64,000 bases of DNA from Chryseobacterium sp. BLS98. Its GTDB lineage: Bacteria > Bacteroidota > Bacteroidia > Flavobacteriales > Weeksellaceae. The notes under the pieces were generated by a model that saw only the letters and a program-made list of their open reading frames with translations, made no database searches and was not told the DNA's origin. The stretch covers positions 558,001 to 622,000 of the forward strand of contig NZ_LFNF01000002.1 in NCBI RefSeq assembly GCF_001045445.1, in the 5' to 3' direction. Below, piece by piece: positions 27,004-35,991 of the stretch (the stretch's first letter is position 1; every line of letters begins with the position of its first letter). The translations under genes and the position numbers were made by a program.

Positions 27004-27034
27004 AAAACCTCTAATTTATTTAGAGGTTTTTTTG
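27004..27034 (+). terminator. terminator of tRNA-Phe, copy 2
   Basis: AAACCTCTAA and TTAGAGGTTT with a T run, nearly identical to 24729-24758. Confidence 0.88.
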
Positions 27035-27179
27035 TTTTTAAGATACTGAGGAATTATTAAACGTTGTTTTTTGTAAAAGATAACAATCTTAAAGTTTCGT
27101 TAATAAAGAGCCTTCCCAGGTAAACTCACCGTCTATTTTTTGGAAAATACCTATCTTCGCCAACAAATCTAATTTGAAA

Positions 27180-28355
27180 ATGAAGAAGATCATCTCCGGG
27201 ATATTTGTTTTCTGCTCTGTAGCTATACTGGCTCAGGAAGCGATCCAGTTTCAGGAATTACCGTTCAAAGACTTAATAGCAAAGGCAAAAAAAGAAAAAA
27301 AGCTTGTTTTCGTCGATGCTTATGCTTCTTGGTGCGGACCCTGTAAGATGATGGAAAAAAATGTATTCACCCAAAAAACCGTTGGGGATTACTTCAATAC
27401 CAATTTCGTTAATGCCAGATTCGATATGGAAAAAGGAGAAGGAAGGGAAATTGCTGCCAAATATGGAGTACGTTCCTACCCTACTTATCTTTTCCTGAAT
27501 GGTGAGGGTGATCTTGTTTCTCAAAACTCCGGTTATATGGATGAAAGTCTTTTTGTAGCCATGGCTCAGAACATCAATTCTCCCGGTAATAACAAGGGTT
27601 CTTTAAAGGAACGTTTTGCCAAAGGAGAAAAAGATCCTGAATTCCTGATCAACATTATGAAACTGAACTCTTCTTCAGATTATGATTTTGCTAAAAAAGC
27701 TTCCGAGCGATATTTTGAAAACAAAAAGAAGACAGAAGAAATCACCAAAGAGGAAATAGGCTTTCTCCTGTTCTTTGTAAAATCAACGGAAGACAGCAAC
27801 TATAATACATTTGCCTCAAGAAAGGCTGAAATTATTAAATATCTACCCGAAGAAACTTACAATGAGTTTAATAACCAGTTGAAACTTTCAAAAATCGTAG
27901 ACCAGTCTATTGATGATAAAAATAAAAGGATCAATGAGGAGTATTTCATGAAAACCGCAGAACCTTTGGTAGGAAAAGAGCTGGCCCAATCCAAATTGAA
28001 CCAAACAAAGCTAAGCTATTACGAACAAAACGCCAATTTCCCTGAATTTGAAAAAGCTGCCCTGGAATACTATAAAAATTCTGATGCATTCGAACCCAAC
28101 GAATTGCTTAGAGCAGCCTGGGTATTCAGCGAGCACATCAAAAACCCTGCTTCTTTAAAGAAAGCTACAGAATGGGCTGAAAAATCTGTAATGCGTAGCG
28201 AAACACCGGAAAATACATACATTCTTGCAAAGCTATATTTTCTGACCGGAAATAAGGAAATGGCAAAAAGCTACGCAGAAATGTCTAAAAATATGGCAGT
28301 CCAGACCAATAAGGATTCCAAACTTGCAGAAGAATTATTGAAACAAATAAAATAA
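27180..28355 (+). CDS. thioredoxin-family protein, exported
   Basis: 391 residues from ATG 27180; a TTG two codons earlier is not needed. Signal peptide MKKIISGIFVFCSVAILAQ. The thioredoxin domain (about 25-140) has the active site YASWCGPCKMM with Cys52 and Cys55, and the cis-proline in VRSYPTYLFL. Residues 150-391 are helical and tetratricopeptide-like (ATEWAEKSVMRSETPENTYI, LAKLYFLTGNKEMAKSYAEM). It probably handles disulfides in the periplasm. Three bases separate it from the next gene; it heads a three-gene unit. Confidence 0.87.
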   Translation: MKKIISGIFVFCSVAILAQEAIQFQELPFKDLIAKAKKEKKLVFVDAYASWCGPCKMMEKNVFTQKTVGDYFNTNFVNARFDMEKGEGREIAAKYGVRSYPTYLFLNGEGDLVSQNSGYMDESLFVAMAQNINSPGNNKGSLKERFAKGEKDPEFLINIMKLNSSSDYDFAKKASERYFENKKKTEEITKEEIGFLLFFVKSTEDSNYNTFASRKAEIIKYLPEETYNEFNNQLKLSKIVDQSIDDKNKRINEEYFMKTAEPLVGKELAQSKLNQTKLSYYEQNANFPEFEKAALEYYKNSDAFEPNELLRAAWVFSEHIKNPASLKKATEWAEKSVMRSETPENTYILAKLYFLTGNKEMAKSYAEMSKNMAVQTNKDSKLAEELLKQIK

Positions 28356-28358
28356 TAA

Positions 28359-28982
28359 ATGCTAAAACACAAATTTCTTACCGCATCCATCACATTGCTG
28401 TCTACAGCTTTGCTGACAGCACAAGAGCAACAACAGGAAAAAAATCTATATATCAAAGGAAATGCACTTCTGGCACCAATTGGGCTCATCAATATTGGTT
28501 TGGAAAAACAATTGAGTCAAAAAATTACCATGCAGGGTGATATTTTGATATCTCCCTGGAAATCCTTTGCAGGACACGAATTCCAATATTACTCTGCATC
28601 CGTCGAAGGCAGGTATTACTTTAATGAAGCATTCAGCCATTGGTATGTAGGGGCAAACGTTGGGGTATCATCATTTGTTTTACAGAAATGGAACTATTGG
28701 AAAAGTATTCCTTACACCAATAGCAATAATGAAGTATTTCTTAAATCTGACTTATATCAAAAAGGATTTTCATTTTTAGTAGGTATTACCGGTGGATATC
28801 AGTTTAAGGTATCCGACCGCTGGAATATTGATGTATATGCAACCGTTGGTTCATCTACAGATTTCTATAAAGGATATGATCGTACTACCGGTAAACGGTA
28901 TGAATCTGCCCAAAAATATAACAAAAGCGGAGAAATCCTTCCTTACAGAGGAGGCGTAATGATTTCTTATAAATTAAAATAA
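28359..28982 (+). CDS. DUF3575-type outer membrane protein
   Basis: 207 residues. Signal peptide of about 21 residues (MLKHKFLTASITLLSTALLT). Then alternating amphipathic strands with aromatic girdles (IKGNALLAPIGLINIGLEKQ, YYSASVEGRYYFNEAFSHWY, YRGGVMISYKLK at the end), fitting a small outer membrane beta barrel like DUF3575 members. Function unknown. It follows the thioredoxin-like gene by 3 bp and precedes a small membrane protein by 4 bp. Confidence 0.75.
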   Translation: MLKHKFLTASITLLSTALLTAQEQQQEKNLYIKGNALLAPIGLINIGLEKQLSQKITMQGDILISPWKSFAGHEFQYYSASVEGRYYFNEAFSHWYVGANVGVSSFVLQKWNYWKSIPYTNSNNEVFLKSDLYQKGFSFLVGITGGYQFKVSDRWNIDVYATVGSSTDFYKGYDRTTGKRYESAQKYNKSGEILPYRGGVMISYKLK

Positions 28983-28986
28983 CAGC

Positions 28987-29193
28987 ATGAAACTGTTCGG
29001 AAAAAATCATATTATCATTTCAGTGATCACCTTCGTGATTCTTTTTTTAATGAATTATATCGGAAATGACCTGCCTGATAAACTGGAAAGAGCATTAATG
29101 ACAGCTTTTGCCGGAGTTATAGGCTTATCTCTTGGACTTTTCATCCTTAATAAGGGAAAGAATGATAACAAACCACCACAGAATTTTGACTGA
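28987..29193 (+). CDS. small two-helix membrane protein
   Basis: 68 residues: two hydrophobic helices (about 8-25, IIISVITFVILFLMNYIG, and 38-55, LMTAFAGVIGLSLGLFILNK) joined by an acidic turn, with a short polar tail. I do not recognise a family. Last gene of the unit starting at 27180; convergent with the DUF1343 gene at 29231. Confidence 0.65.
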   Translation: MKLFGKNHIIISVITFVILFLMNYIGNDLPDKLERALMTAFAGVIGLSLGLFILNKGKNDNKPPQNFD

Positions 29194-29230
29194 GAAAAGT
29201 CAATGATCAATAGTCAATTTGGTTTCAAAA

Positions 29231-30427
29231 TCAGTTCTCGTAAATAACATATTTGCTTCGGATCTTTTCAAATTTCTCCAGATCACTTTTCCATGAAGCT
29301 TTGATTTCCTGAACTGACTTTCCGGCGATGATCTGTTTTCTGAATTCATCGGTTCCGGCAAGTTTATCGAAAAACAAATTCTCAAGGAAAAAGCCCTGAC
29401 CAGGATTTTTATATGCTTTATAAGATTTGATCAGCCATTCAAGATTAATTTCCCTAAGATCTTTTGGATAGGCTGAAAGATCTTCACCGTAGCAAAGTTT
29501 TCCATTCAGGAAAGGATCTTTGGCTCCAAAATTAGGCTTTGGGGTAAACTGATAAGGAAGCCCTTGCGTCCAGGGAGATCCGTAAATCTGAAATGGCAGA
29601 CTGGTTCCTCTCCCTACAGAAACCTGGGTTCCTTCAAAGAAGCATAAACTTGGATACAGATTGATAGACTTATCGTTGGGAAGATTCGGAGAAGGCTTAT
29701 CCAAGACAGAATAGCGCTGTTTTTTATGATAATTTTTCATCGGAATCAGGGTGTATTTTGCCTGAACTCCATTTTTCAGCCACTTTTCACCATTGACCAT
29801 TTTTCCGTATTCTCCTATCGTCAGCCCATAAACTACAGGAACCTCGTGCATCCCTACAAAACTTGACCATTTCTTTTTCAGGACCGGTCCGTCAGTATAT
29901 CCATCGTGCGGATTGGGACGGTCAAGCACCATTATTTCCACATTATTTTCTGCTCCGGCTTCCATCAAATAGGTTAAAGTTGAAATATAAGTGTAAAACC
30001 TTACTCCTACGTCCTGGATGTCGAAGACTACAATATCCAATCCTTTTAATTGTTCCGGTGTTGGTTTTTTATTGTTTCCGTATAAAGAAATAATAGAGAT
30101 TCCGGTTTTGGTATCTACTCCGTTTTTTACTTTCTCCCCGGCATCAGCATCTCCTCTGAAACCATGTTCAGGAGCAAAGATGGTTTTGATTTTAATATTG
30201 TTCTTCACCAGAAAGTCTACCACATAACTTTTATCGCTCATCAGACCGGTTTGGTTAGTCACCACCCCGATTGTTTTATTCTTCAGCAAAGGCAGATAAA
30301 GTTCAGGTTGATCTGCTCCCGTTTTGAAATCCGGTTGAAGTTGAGACTGAGAATAATATTGATTGAATACTCCTAAAAAAATTAGGCAAATAAGAAGTAA
30401 ATTTTTAATTTTGAAATCTAAATTCAT
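29231..30427 (-). CDS. DUF1343 / NamZ-type exo-beta-N-acetylmuramidase
   Basis: 398 residues from ATG 30427 (MNLDFKIKNLLLICLIFLGV), which gives a proper signal peptide; the open frame extends 74 codons further but that part overlaps the divergent permease gene antisense. Family motifs: GVVTNQTGLM, FAPEHGFRGDADAGEKV, VFDIQDVGVRFYTYISTL, PNPHDGYTDGPVL, VSVGRGTSLPFQIYGSPW. DUF1343 proteins such as NamZ remove terminal N-acetylmuramic acid from peptidoglycan fragments, so this is likely a periplasmic or secreted wall-recycling enzyme. Only 4 bp separate its start from that of the divergent permease. Confidence 0.87.
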   Translation of the reverse strand: MNLDFKIKNLLLICLIFLGVFNQYYSQSQLQPDFKTGADQPELYLPLLKNKTIGVVTNQTGLMSDKSYVVDFLVKNNIKIKTIFAPEHGFRGDADAGEKVKNGVDTKTGISIISLYGNNKKPTPEQLKGLDIVVFDIQDVGVRFYTYISTLTYLMEAGAENNVEIMVLDRPNPHDGYTDGPVLKKKWSSFVGMHEVPVVYGLTIGEYGKMVNGEKWLKNGVQAKYTLIPMKNYHKKQRYSVLDKPSPNLPNDKSINLYPSLCFFEGTQVSVGRGTSLPFQIYGSPWTQGLPYQFTPKPNFGAKDPFLNGKLCYGEDLSAYPKDLREINLEWLIKSYKAYKNPGQGFFLENLFFDKLAGTDEFRKQIIAGKSVQEIKASWKSDLEKFEKIRSKYVIYEN

Positions 30428-30431
30428 AAGC

Positions 30432-31661
30432 TTGAAATTTCCTTTATATTTCTCTAGAAAAATAGCGTTTTCCAAAGATAACAAAAATAACCTTTCAAGA
30501 GTTATCATCTTTATCGGCAGGCTTTCTGTAGCTTTGGGGATTATTGTTTCTTTAATTACCGTGGCTACCGGCTTCGGCTCCAAGAAAGCCATTAAGGAAA
30601 GACTGGCGGATTTCAGCGGACATATTACGGTAAGGTCTACCAGATCCAATTCTTCTTATAACACTTCTGTTTTAGATAACCAGGGACTGGATATCCAAAG
30701 GATTAAAAAGCTTCCTGATGTGGAAAGTGTCCAGAAATATGCAGCAGTGACCGGAATTATGCGTAACGAGCACAATTTTTCAGGGATTATATTTAAAGGA
30801 GTCGGGAAAGATTTTGACAGCCTGAGATTCAAAAAATTCCTGGTTGCCGGCACTACTCCAAAAGTAACAGAAAAGGGCTTCAATAACGACGTTACTATTT
30901 CGCAGAAAATAGCAAATGATCTTCATCTAAAAGTTAATGACAGTATAGTTACCGTATTTTCAAAAGCAGATCAGAAACCTATTTACCGTAATTTCAGGGT
31001 AATAGGAATTTATAAAACAGATATTAAAATGATTGATGAACAGTTTGTAATAGGCGGCATCAATCATGTAAGAAAAATTCTGGAAATGAAGCCTGATGAA
31101 ATAGGCGGCCTCGATATTTTCTTCAAAAACGTGAATGATATTGACAGAGATTTTCCGGAAATTGAAAAACTGATCGGTTACAAAAATTATGCAGAAAAGG
31201 CAACGGAAAAATTCCCGCAAATCAACGACTGGATCAGTATTTTCGACACTAATATTGCTCTGATCATTATTATTATGCTGATTGTAGTTGTGATCAATAT
31301 TATTATGGTCCTTTTAATTCTGATCATCGAAAGAACCAATTCCATTGGGCTTCTGAAAACTCTCGGAGCCAGCAATTCACAGATAAGAGCTACTTTCATC
31401 AATTATACGCTGATCATTATGATCCCGGGACTTCTCTACGGCAATGCAATTGGCCTGGGTTTGATCCTGATCCAGAAATTCTTCGGCATTATTAAGCTTA
31501 ATCCTGAAAACTATTATGTGAGTACGGTACCTGTAGACCTTAATCCTGTTGCCATTATTTCAATCTCGGTAGGCATTCTGATTATTTCAGGACTGGCATT
31601 AATTATTCCGAGTTACCTGATCAGCAAAATATCTCCGGTAAAGGCAATTAAATATAATTAA
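30432..31661 (+). CDS. ABC transporter permease, FtsX/LolE-like
   Basis: 409 residues from TTG 30432, which gives the usual N-terminus MKFPLYFSRKIAFSKDNKNN; no ATG fits, and the open frame upstream would overlap the NamZ gene. Topology: one helix near 30-52, a large periplasmic domain (about 55-260), then three C-terminal helices (DTNIALIIIIMLIVVVINII; NYTLIIMIPGLLYGNAIGLG; PVAIISISVGILIISGLALI) ending ISPVKAIKYN. This is the layout of MacB/LolE-type permeases, which move lipoproteins or other substrates without a channel. The ATPase partner is not in the window. Lipoprotein release (LolC/E role) is likely but inferred. Confidence 0.82.
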   Translation: MKFPLYFSRKIAFSKDNKNNLSRVIIFIGRLSVALGIIVSLITVATGFGSKKAIKERLADFSGHITVRSTRSNSSYNTSVLDNQGLDIQRIKKLPDVESVQKYAAVTGIMRNEHNFSGIIFKGVGKDFDSLRFKKFLVAGTTPKVTEKGFNNDVTISQKIANDLHLKVNDSIVTVFSKADQKPIYRNFRVIGIYKTDIKMIDEQFVIGGINHVRKILEMKPDEIGGLDIFFKNVNDIDRDFPEIEKLIGYKNYAEKATEKFPQINDWISIFDTNIALIIIIMLIVVVINIIMVLLILIIERTNSIGLLKTLGASNSQIRATFINYTLIIMIPGLLYGNAIGLGLILIQKFFGIIKLNPENYYVSTVPVDLNPVAIISISVGILIISGLALIIPSYLISKISPVKAIKYN

Positions 31662-31670
31662 CGTGAATAC

Positions 31671-31748
31671 TGAATGGTGAATGGTCAATTTTAATAGCAG
31701 CAACTAATTGTTTCTTGAAAAATTCATCATTGACTATTCACCATTCAC
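31671..31748. repeat. TGAATGGTGAATGGTCAAT inverted repeat
   Basis: Arms 31671-31689 and 31729-31748 are near-perfect reverse complements with 39 bp between. They lie after the permease stop and could end its transcript. The same words recur at 37551-37722, 29196-29219 and 52362-52401. Confidence 0.75.
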
Positions 31749-31790
31749 ATGATAAATCATCTTAAATTACGCAGCTAATTTTTAAAGCCT

Positions 31791-31798
31791 TATCTTTG
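31791..31798 (+). promoter_or_regulatory. -7 element upstream of cysteine synthase
   Basis: TATCTTTG matches TAnnTTTG, 19 bp before the ATG at 31818. No TTG is placed correctly upstream. Confidence 0.45.
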
Positions 31799-31817
31799 CA
31801 TCGCTTATAAAACATTT

Positions 31818-32801
31818 ATGAAATACGCAAAAAATATTCTTGAAACCATAGGAAATACCCCTCTTGTAAAGCTTAACAAAGTACTGGGTGAAGATTTTCC
31901 TGCTTTGGTTTTGGCAAAAGTAGAGACGTTCAATCCCGGAAATTCTGTAAAGGACAGAATGGCTCTTAAAATGATAGAAGATGCCGAAAAAGACGGCAGA
32001 TTAAAACCCGGAGGTACTATTATTGAAGGAACTTCAGGAAATACAGGGATGGGACTGGCTCTTGCAGCCATCATCAAAGGCTACAAATGTATTTTTGTAA
32101 CCAATTCCAAGCAATCTAAAGAAAAATGCGATATTCTTCGTGCTGTAGGAGCCGAAGTGATTGTATGCCCTACCGATGTGAAACCTACGGATCCGCGTTC
32201 TTATTATTCAGTTTCCAAAAGACTGGCTAAGGAAACAGAAAACGGATGGTATGTGAACCAATATGATAACTTATCCAACAGAGCCGCTCATTACGAATCT
32301 ACAGCTCCTGAAATCTGGGAACAGACAGAAGGAAAACTTACTCATTTCGTAGTAGGGGCCGGAACAGGAGGTACTATTACAGGTTGCGGAACATTCTTCA
32401 AAGAAAAAAATCCTGATATCAAGGTAATCGGAGTTGACACTTACGGTTCTATTCTGAAAGAGTTTCACGAGACAGGGGAACTTCATTATGATCACGCCTA
32501 TACGTACATCACAGAAGGAATCGGGGAAGATATTATTCCTGAGAATTATGATATGTCTGTGATCGATCATTTTGAAAAAGTAACAGATAAGGACGGTGCC
32601 ATCTACGCAAGAAAACTGGCTAAAGAAGAAGGGATTTTCTGCGGATATTCTGCGGGGAGTGCTATTGCTTCTTTAATCCAGATGAAAGACCAGTTTACAA
32701 AAGATGATGTGATTGTTGTTCTTCTTCACGACCACGGTTCAAGATATGTAGGAAAAATCTACAATGACGAGTGGATGAAGGAAATGGGTTGGTTAGATTA
32801 A
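31818..32801 (+). CDS. PLP-dependent cysteine synthase / cystathionine beta-synthase family
   Basis: 327 residues, fold type II PLP enzyme. The PLP lysine is Lys45 (NPGNSVKDRMA), the substrate loop is EGTSGNTGMG, the phosphate-binding loop GAGTGGTITG and the C-terminal PLP contact CGYSAGSAIASL. The sequence order (DPRSYYSVSKRLA, YVNQYDNLSNRAAHYESTAP) is closer to cystathionine beta-synthase than to CysK, but the regulatory CBS domains are absent. It forms cysteine or cystathionine in the cytosol; which one cannot be decided by eye. Confidence 0.85.
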   Translation: MKYAKNILETIGNTPLVKLNKVLGEDFPALVLAKVETFNPGNSVKDRMALKMIEDAEKDGRLKPGGTIIEGTSGNTGMGLALAAIIKGYKCIFVTNSKQSKEKCDILRAVGAEVIVCPTDVKPTDPRSYYSVSKRLAKETENGWYVNQYDNLSNRAAHYESTAPEIWEQTEGKLTHFVVGAGTGGTITGCGTFFKEKNPDIKVIGVDTYGSILKEFHETGELHYDHAYTYITEGIGEDIIPENYDMSVIDHFEKVTDKDGAIYARKLAKEEGIFCGYSAGSAIASLIQMKDQFTKDDVIVVLLHDHGSRYVGKIYNDEWMKEMGWLD

Positions 32802-32834
32802 TCAGAAACGAAGATCAATTATCTTTTCACATAT

Positions 32835-32866
32835 AAAAAATCAGAGCAAATGCTCTGATTTTTTTA
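32835..32866. terminator. bidirectional terminator
   Basis: AAATCAGAGCA pairs with TGCTCTGATTT and has A and T runs on both sides, so it can end both convergent genes. It just overlaps the stop of the gene at 32864. Confidence 0.85.
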
Positions 32867-33391
32867 TTTACCAATATTCTTCTTTATTGCTTGTTTGAGG
32901 CTGTCGTAGTCGCCTTTACTCATTGATTTCTTTGGGAACATATAATTAAATTTACCTTCCAGGGAAATAAATTCATTATTGACTTCAAAGTCTTTAAAAT
33001 CTTCCCATTTACTTAATTCTTCCTGGTGATTAAGGTTGACGTTAAAAATCTCATCATTAAACCTGATCTCATATATTTTGGAATCTTCCAGTGATTTTAA
33101 GTATCTATTCACCTCTTTTTTCCATCGGGAAATCTTATTAATGCTTAAAGAAAGATAAACCGTACATAACAGAAATAAAAAGCTCACAAAATACAGAATC
33201 CCGAATTTTTCTTTACTTAAATCATCTTTAAAGAAAAAAAGGATCAGCAGTATTAATCCTACAACTGCTGTAGTAATTGTTTTTCCTTTGGTAGTTGGTG
33301 AAAAAAATAAGCTTGTCTGGTTCCCGCTGAAATAAATTTCCTCGAAATCTTTTCTGTTCACATGTAATCTGATGACTTTCTCTCCATTCAT
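32864..33391 (-). CDS. YcxB-like membrane protein
   Basis: 175 residues: an N-terminal beta segment, two adjacent membrane helices (about 37-55, ITTAVVGLILLILFFFKD, and 63-82, FGILYFVSFLFLLCTVYLSL), then a soluble domain (YEIRFNDEIFNVNLNHQEEL, LSKWEDFKDFEVNNEFISLE). The layout is that of YcxB-like / PH-like domains. Function unknown. Confidence 0.65.
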   Translation of the reverse strand: MNGEKVIRLHVNRKDFEEIYFSGNQTSLFFSPTTKGKTITTAVVGLILLILFFFKDDLSKEKFGILYFVSFLFLLCTVYLSLSINKISRWKKEVNRYLKSLEDSKIYEIRFNDEIFNVNLNHQEELSKWEDFKDFEVNNEFISLEGKFNYMFPKKSMSKGDYDSLKQAIKKNIGK

Positions 33392-33436
33392 TTCTTAGAA
33401 AATATTTAATTCGTTTTTTAAGATTACAAAACTAAA

Positions 33437-33739
33437 TCAAATATCTTCATATTGATCATTTATTGCAGAAAGTTTATTCATCAGTTCACGATTTTTTTTC
33501 TTTAAATCCTCCATTTTCCGAAGCATATGATGGATGACTTCCAGACCGGGAAGATTAATTTCCAGATCATAATGCCAGTTGGTAAACTTCTCAAAAACAG
33601 GCAGATCTTCATAGAGCAAATACCGTACTTCATTCTCTGTTTCTACATGGAGTAAACCCTCGTCTACCAATTCATCAAAAAAAGTGACCTCTATATTGTA
33701 TATTTTTACGAGTTCTTCCCGCGATATTCTTTCACTCAT
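33437..33739 (-). CDS. cbpM: chaperone modulator CbpM
   Basis: 100 residues, MerR-like fold: ISREELVKIYNIEVTFFDEL (4-23), VRYLLYEDLPVFEKFTNWHY (about 38-57), INLPGLEVIHHMLRKMEDLK (about 61-80), then a short coiled coil. CbpM binds the J domain of CbpA and limits its co-chaperone and DNA-binding activity. It starts 3 bp after the cbpA stop, the usual cbpA-cbpM order, so the two are cotranscribed and probably translationally linked. Confidence 0.88.
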   Translation of the reverse strand: MSERISREELVKIYNIEVTFFDELVDEGLLHVETENEVRYLLYEDLPVFEKFTNWHYDLEINLPGLEVIHHMLRKMEDLKKKNRELMNKLSAINDQYEDI

Positions 33740-33742
33740 GAC

Positions 33743-34657
33743 TTAGGAATTTTTAAGTTGTTCAAAAAGTTCTTTCTGTTTGTCCGTCAAACCAGTAGGT
33801 AATTTCACCTCATACGTCACAAAAAGATCTCCGGACTGCCCTTCTTTCTTATATACCGGAAATCCTTTTCCTTTCAGCCTTACTGTTGTTCCGTTCTGTG
33901 TTTCTGGTTTTACTTTGAGATTGACGCTTCCATCCAGTGTATTCACTTTTACATCGCCTCCCAAAACAGCAGTATACAGATCTATTGAAACTTTTGTTTT
34001 CAGATCATCACCTATTCTTTCAAAATTGGGATCAGCAGGAATATTGAATGTAATATACAGATCGCCGTTCGGACCTCCATTAAAACCAGGATTACCATGA
34101 CCTTTCAGTTTGATCTGCTGTCCATCGTAAACCCCGGCAGGAATCGTGATTCTCACTTTTTTACCATTGATTTCAAAAGTCTGAGGATGGGTATGTGCCG
34201 CATCTTTTAAGGTTAAATTTAATTCAGCGTGAACATCCTGTCCTTTAAACTTACCTGAAGAACTTCCTCTTGAGCTTCTGCCAAAACCACCACCTGCACC
34301 GCCAAACATACTCTGGAAAAAATCTGAAAAATCTTCCCCTTCACCGAAATCAGCACCGGAAAATCCTCCGCCGCCATAATTCTGCTGCTGATACTGTCTT
34401 TGCTGCTGCTGGGCTTTTTCGTATTCTTCGCCATGCTTCCAGTTCTCCCCATACTTGTCATATTTAGCACGGTTCTCGGGGTTGCTGAGCACTTCATTGG
34501 CTTCATTCAGCTCCTTGAATTTTTTCTCCGCTTCTTTGTCGTCCGGATTAAGATCAGGATGGAGCTTTCTTGCCAGTTTTCGATAAGCTTTTTTAATGTT
34601 ATCCTGGGTTGCGCTTTTATCTACGCCTAGAATTTTATAGTAATCTATATAAGCCAT
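33743..34657 (-). CDS. cbpA: DnaJ-like co-chaperone CbpA
   Basis: 304 residues, J protein without zinc finger. The J domain (1-70) has [20 protein letters not shown] and the HPD motif at 33-35. A Gln/Gly-rich linker follows (about 80-135: [20 protein letters not shown]), then two beta-sandwich substrate domains ([60 protein letters not shown]). It delivers unfolded clients to DnaK. The immediate cbpM partner supports CbpA rather than a second DnaJ. Confidence 0.9.
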   Translation of the reverse strand: MAYIDYYKILGVDKSATQDNIKKAYRKLARKLHPDLNPDDKEAEKKFKELNEANEVLSNPENRAKYDKYGENWKHGEEYEKAQQQQRQYQQQNYGGGGFSGADFGEGEDFSDFFQSMFGGAGGGFGRSSRGSSSGKFKGQDVHAELNLTLKDAAHTHPQTFEINGKKVRITIPAGVYDGQQIKLKGHGNPGFNGGPNGDLYITFNIPADPNFERIGDDLKTKVSIDLYTAVLGGDVKVNTLDGSVNLKVKPETQNGTTVRLKGKGFPVYKKEGQSGDLFVTYEVKLPTGLTDKQKELFEQLKNS

Positions 34658-34728
34658 AGAAACGATATTTACTCAAATTTATGAAATTTGTCCCTGAAAA
34701 ATATATAAGAGAGTGTTAAAAATAACCC

Positions 34729-34736
34729 TATCTTTG
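34729..34736 (+). promoter_or_regulatory. -7 element upstream of dicarboxylate symporter
   Basis: TATCTTTG matches TAnnTTTG, 14 bp before the ATG at 34751; the leader would be only a few bases. Confidence 0.45.
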
Positions 34737-34750
34737 ATAAAAAGCGTTGA

Positions 34751-35950
34751 ATGAAAGAGGTTCTTAAAAATTACTCGGGAATTATACTTTTACTATTTGG
34801 GATTATTGCAGGAAGCATCATAGGCATTACTGCTCCGGGCATTGTAGAATACATTAAGCCTCTGGGAGATATATTCCTGAATTTGCTTTTTGTAAGTGTA
34901 GTGCCACTTGTATTTTTTGCCGTGTCCAATTCTATTGCGTCTCTGGAACAACAGTCCAAGTTTGGAAAAATCATTCTCGTCATGGCTTTTACTTTCCTGT
35001 TTTTTATTTTAACGGCGGCTGTTTTTACCATCTGTGCGGTCTATTTATTCCCTGTTTCGGGGGTTTCCGGCAGTTCGGAAATAATTTCTGAAGCCGTTAA
35101 TGAAGACAGCTGGGGAAACAGGATTGTCAGTTTTTTCACTGTCGGAGAATTTACCCAGCTTTTTTCGAGACAAAATATGCTGGCTCTTCTTATTTTTGCC
35201 TTCATGACGGGCTTTGCTGCCAGAAAATCAGGAGAAAAAGGATTACCGTTCAGGGTATTTATCTCTTCAGGATATGAAGTGATGAAGGAATTACTTTTAT
35301 TAATCATGAAACTTGCACCTATCGGACTTGGAGCCTATTTTGCCTATCAGGTGGCGACTTTGGGACCACAGTTGTTTGGATTCTATGCTAAACCTCTCGG
35401 GCTTTACTATATTGCAGGAATTATTTATTTCTTTGTCTTCTTTTCGCTGTATGCTTTTATGGCCAACGGGCAAAAAGGAATCAAAAGCTTCTGGTCCAAT
35501 GCGGCATATCCTACTCTTACCGCTTTAAGTACCTGCAGCAGTTTTGCCACTATGCCGGCGAATCTTCAGGCTGCTTCGAAGATCGGTATTCCAAACTCAA
35601 TTGCCAATCTGGTTATTCCTATCGGGACAACGCTTCATAAAAACGGATCTTCCATGTCGTCTATCATCAAAATATATGTTGCTTTCCTGATTATTGGAAA
35701 AGACTTTTTTGATCCGGCGAATTTATTGCTAGCTTTAGGAATTACGGTTTTCGTAAGTATTGTTGCGGGCGGTATTCCGAACGGCGGATATATTGGGGAA
35801 ATGCTGATGATTTCGGTGTATAAATTACCACAGGAAGCCATTCCGGCTGTGATGATTATTGGTACGCTGGTAGACCCACTGGCAACTGTTCTGAATGCCG
35901 TAGGAGACATTGTAGCAGCGATGTTTGTAAACCGGTTTGTGAAGGTCTGA
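34751..35950 (+). CDS. dicarboxylate/amino acid:cation symporter
   Basis: 399 residues, SDF/DAACS family. The second half carries the family motifs: TALSTCSSFATMPANLQAAS (the serine-rich re-entrant loop, near 258-277), NLVIPIGTTLHKNGSSM (near 285-301) and the C-terminal NAVGDIVAAMFVNRF with the Asp that binds the substrate amino group. It takes up C4-dicarboxylates, glutamate or aspartate with Na+ or H+ across the inner membrane. It is monocistronic, with its own -7 element. Confidence 0.9.
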   Translation: MKEVLKNYSGIILLLFGIIAGSIIGITAPGIVEYIKPLGDIFLNLLFVSVVPLVFFAVSNSIASLEQQSKFGKIILVMAFTFLFFILTAAVFTICAVYLFPVSGVSGSSEIISEAVNEDSWGNRIVSFFTVGEFTQLFSRQNMLALLIFAFMTGFAARKSGEKGLPFRVFISSGYEVMKELLLLIMKLAPIGLGAYFAYQVATLGPQLFGFYAKPLGLYYIAGIIYFFVFFSLYAFMANGQKGIKSFWSNAAYPTLTALSTCSSFATMPANLQAASKIGIPNSIANLVIPIGTTLHKNGSSMSSIIKIYVAFLIIGKDFFDPANLLLALGITVFVSIVAGGIPNGGYIGEMLMISVYKLPQEAIPAVMIIGTLVDPLATVLNAVGDIVAAMFVNRFVKV

Positions 35951-35991
35951 TTAATATTTAAAACATGAAGGTTTAAGAGCTATAACTAAAC

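Noticed and set aside
24652-27034. Integrative element with tRNA-Phe attachment sites
   Set aside because: No integrase, relaxase or phage gene lies between the two tRNA genes, and both copies have their own full promoter and terminator.
30428-30649. N-terminal extension of the DUF1343 protein by 74 codons
   Set aside because: It is antisense to the permease coding region; the signal peptide starts at ATG 30427.
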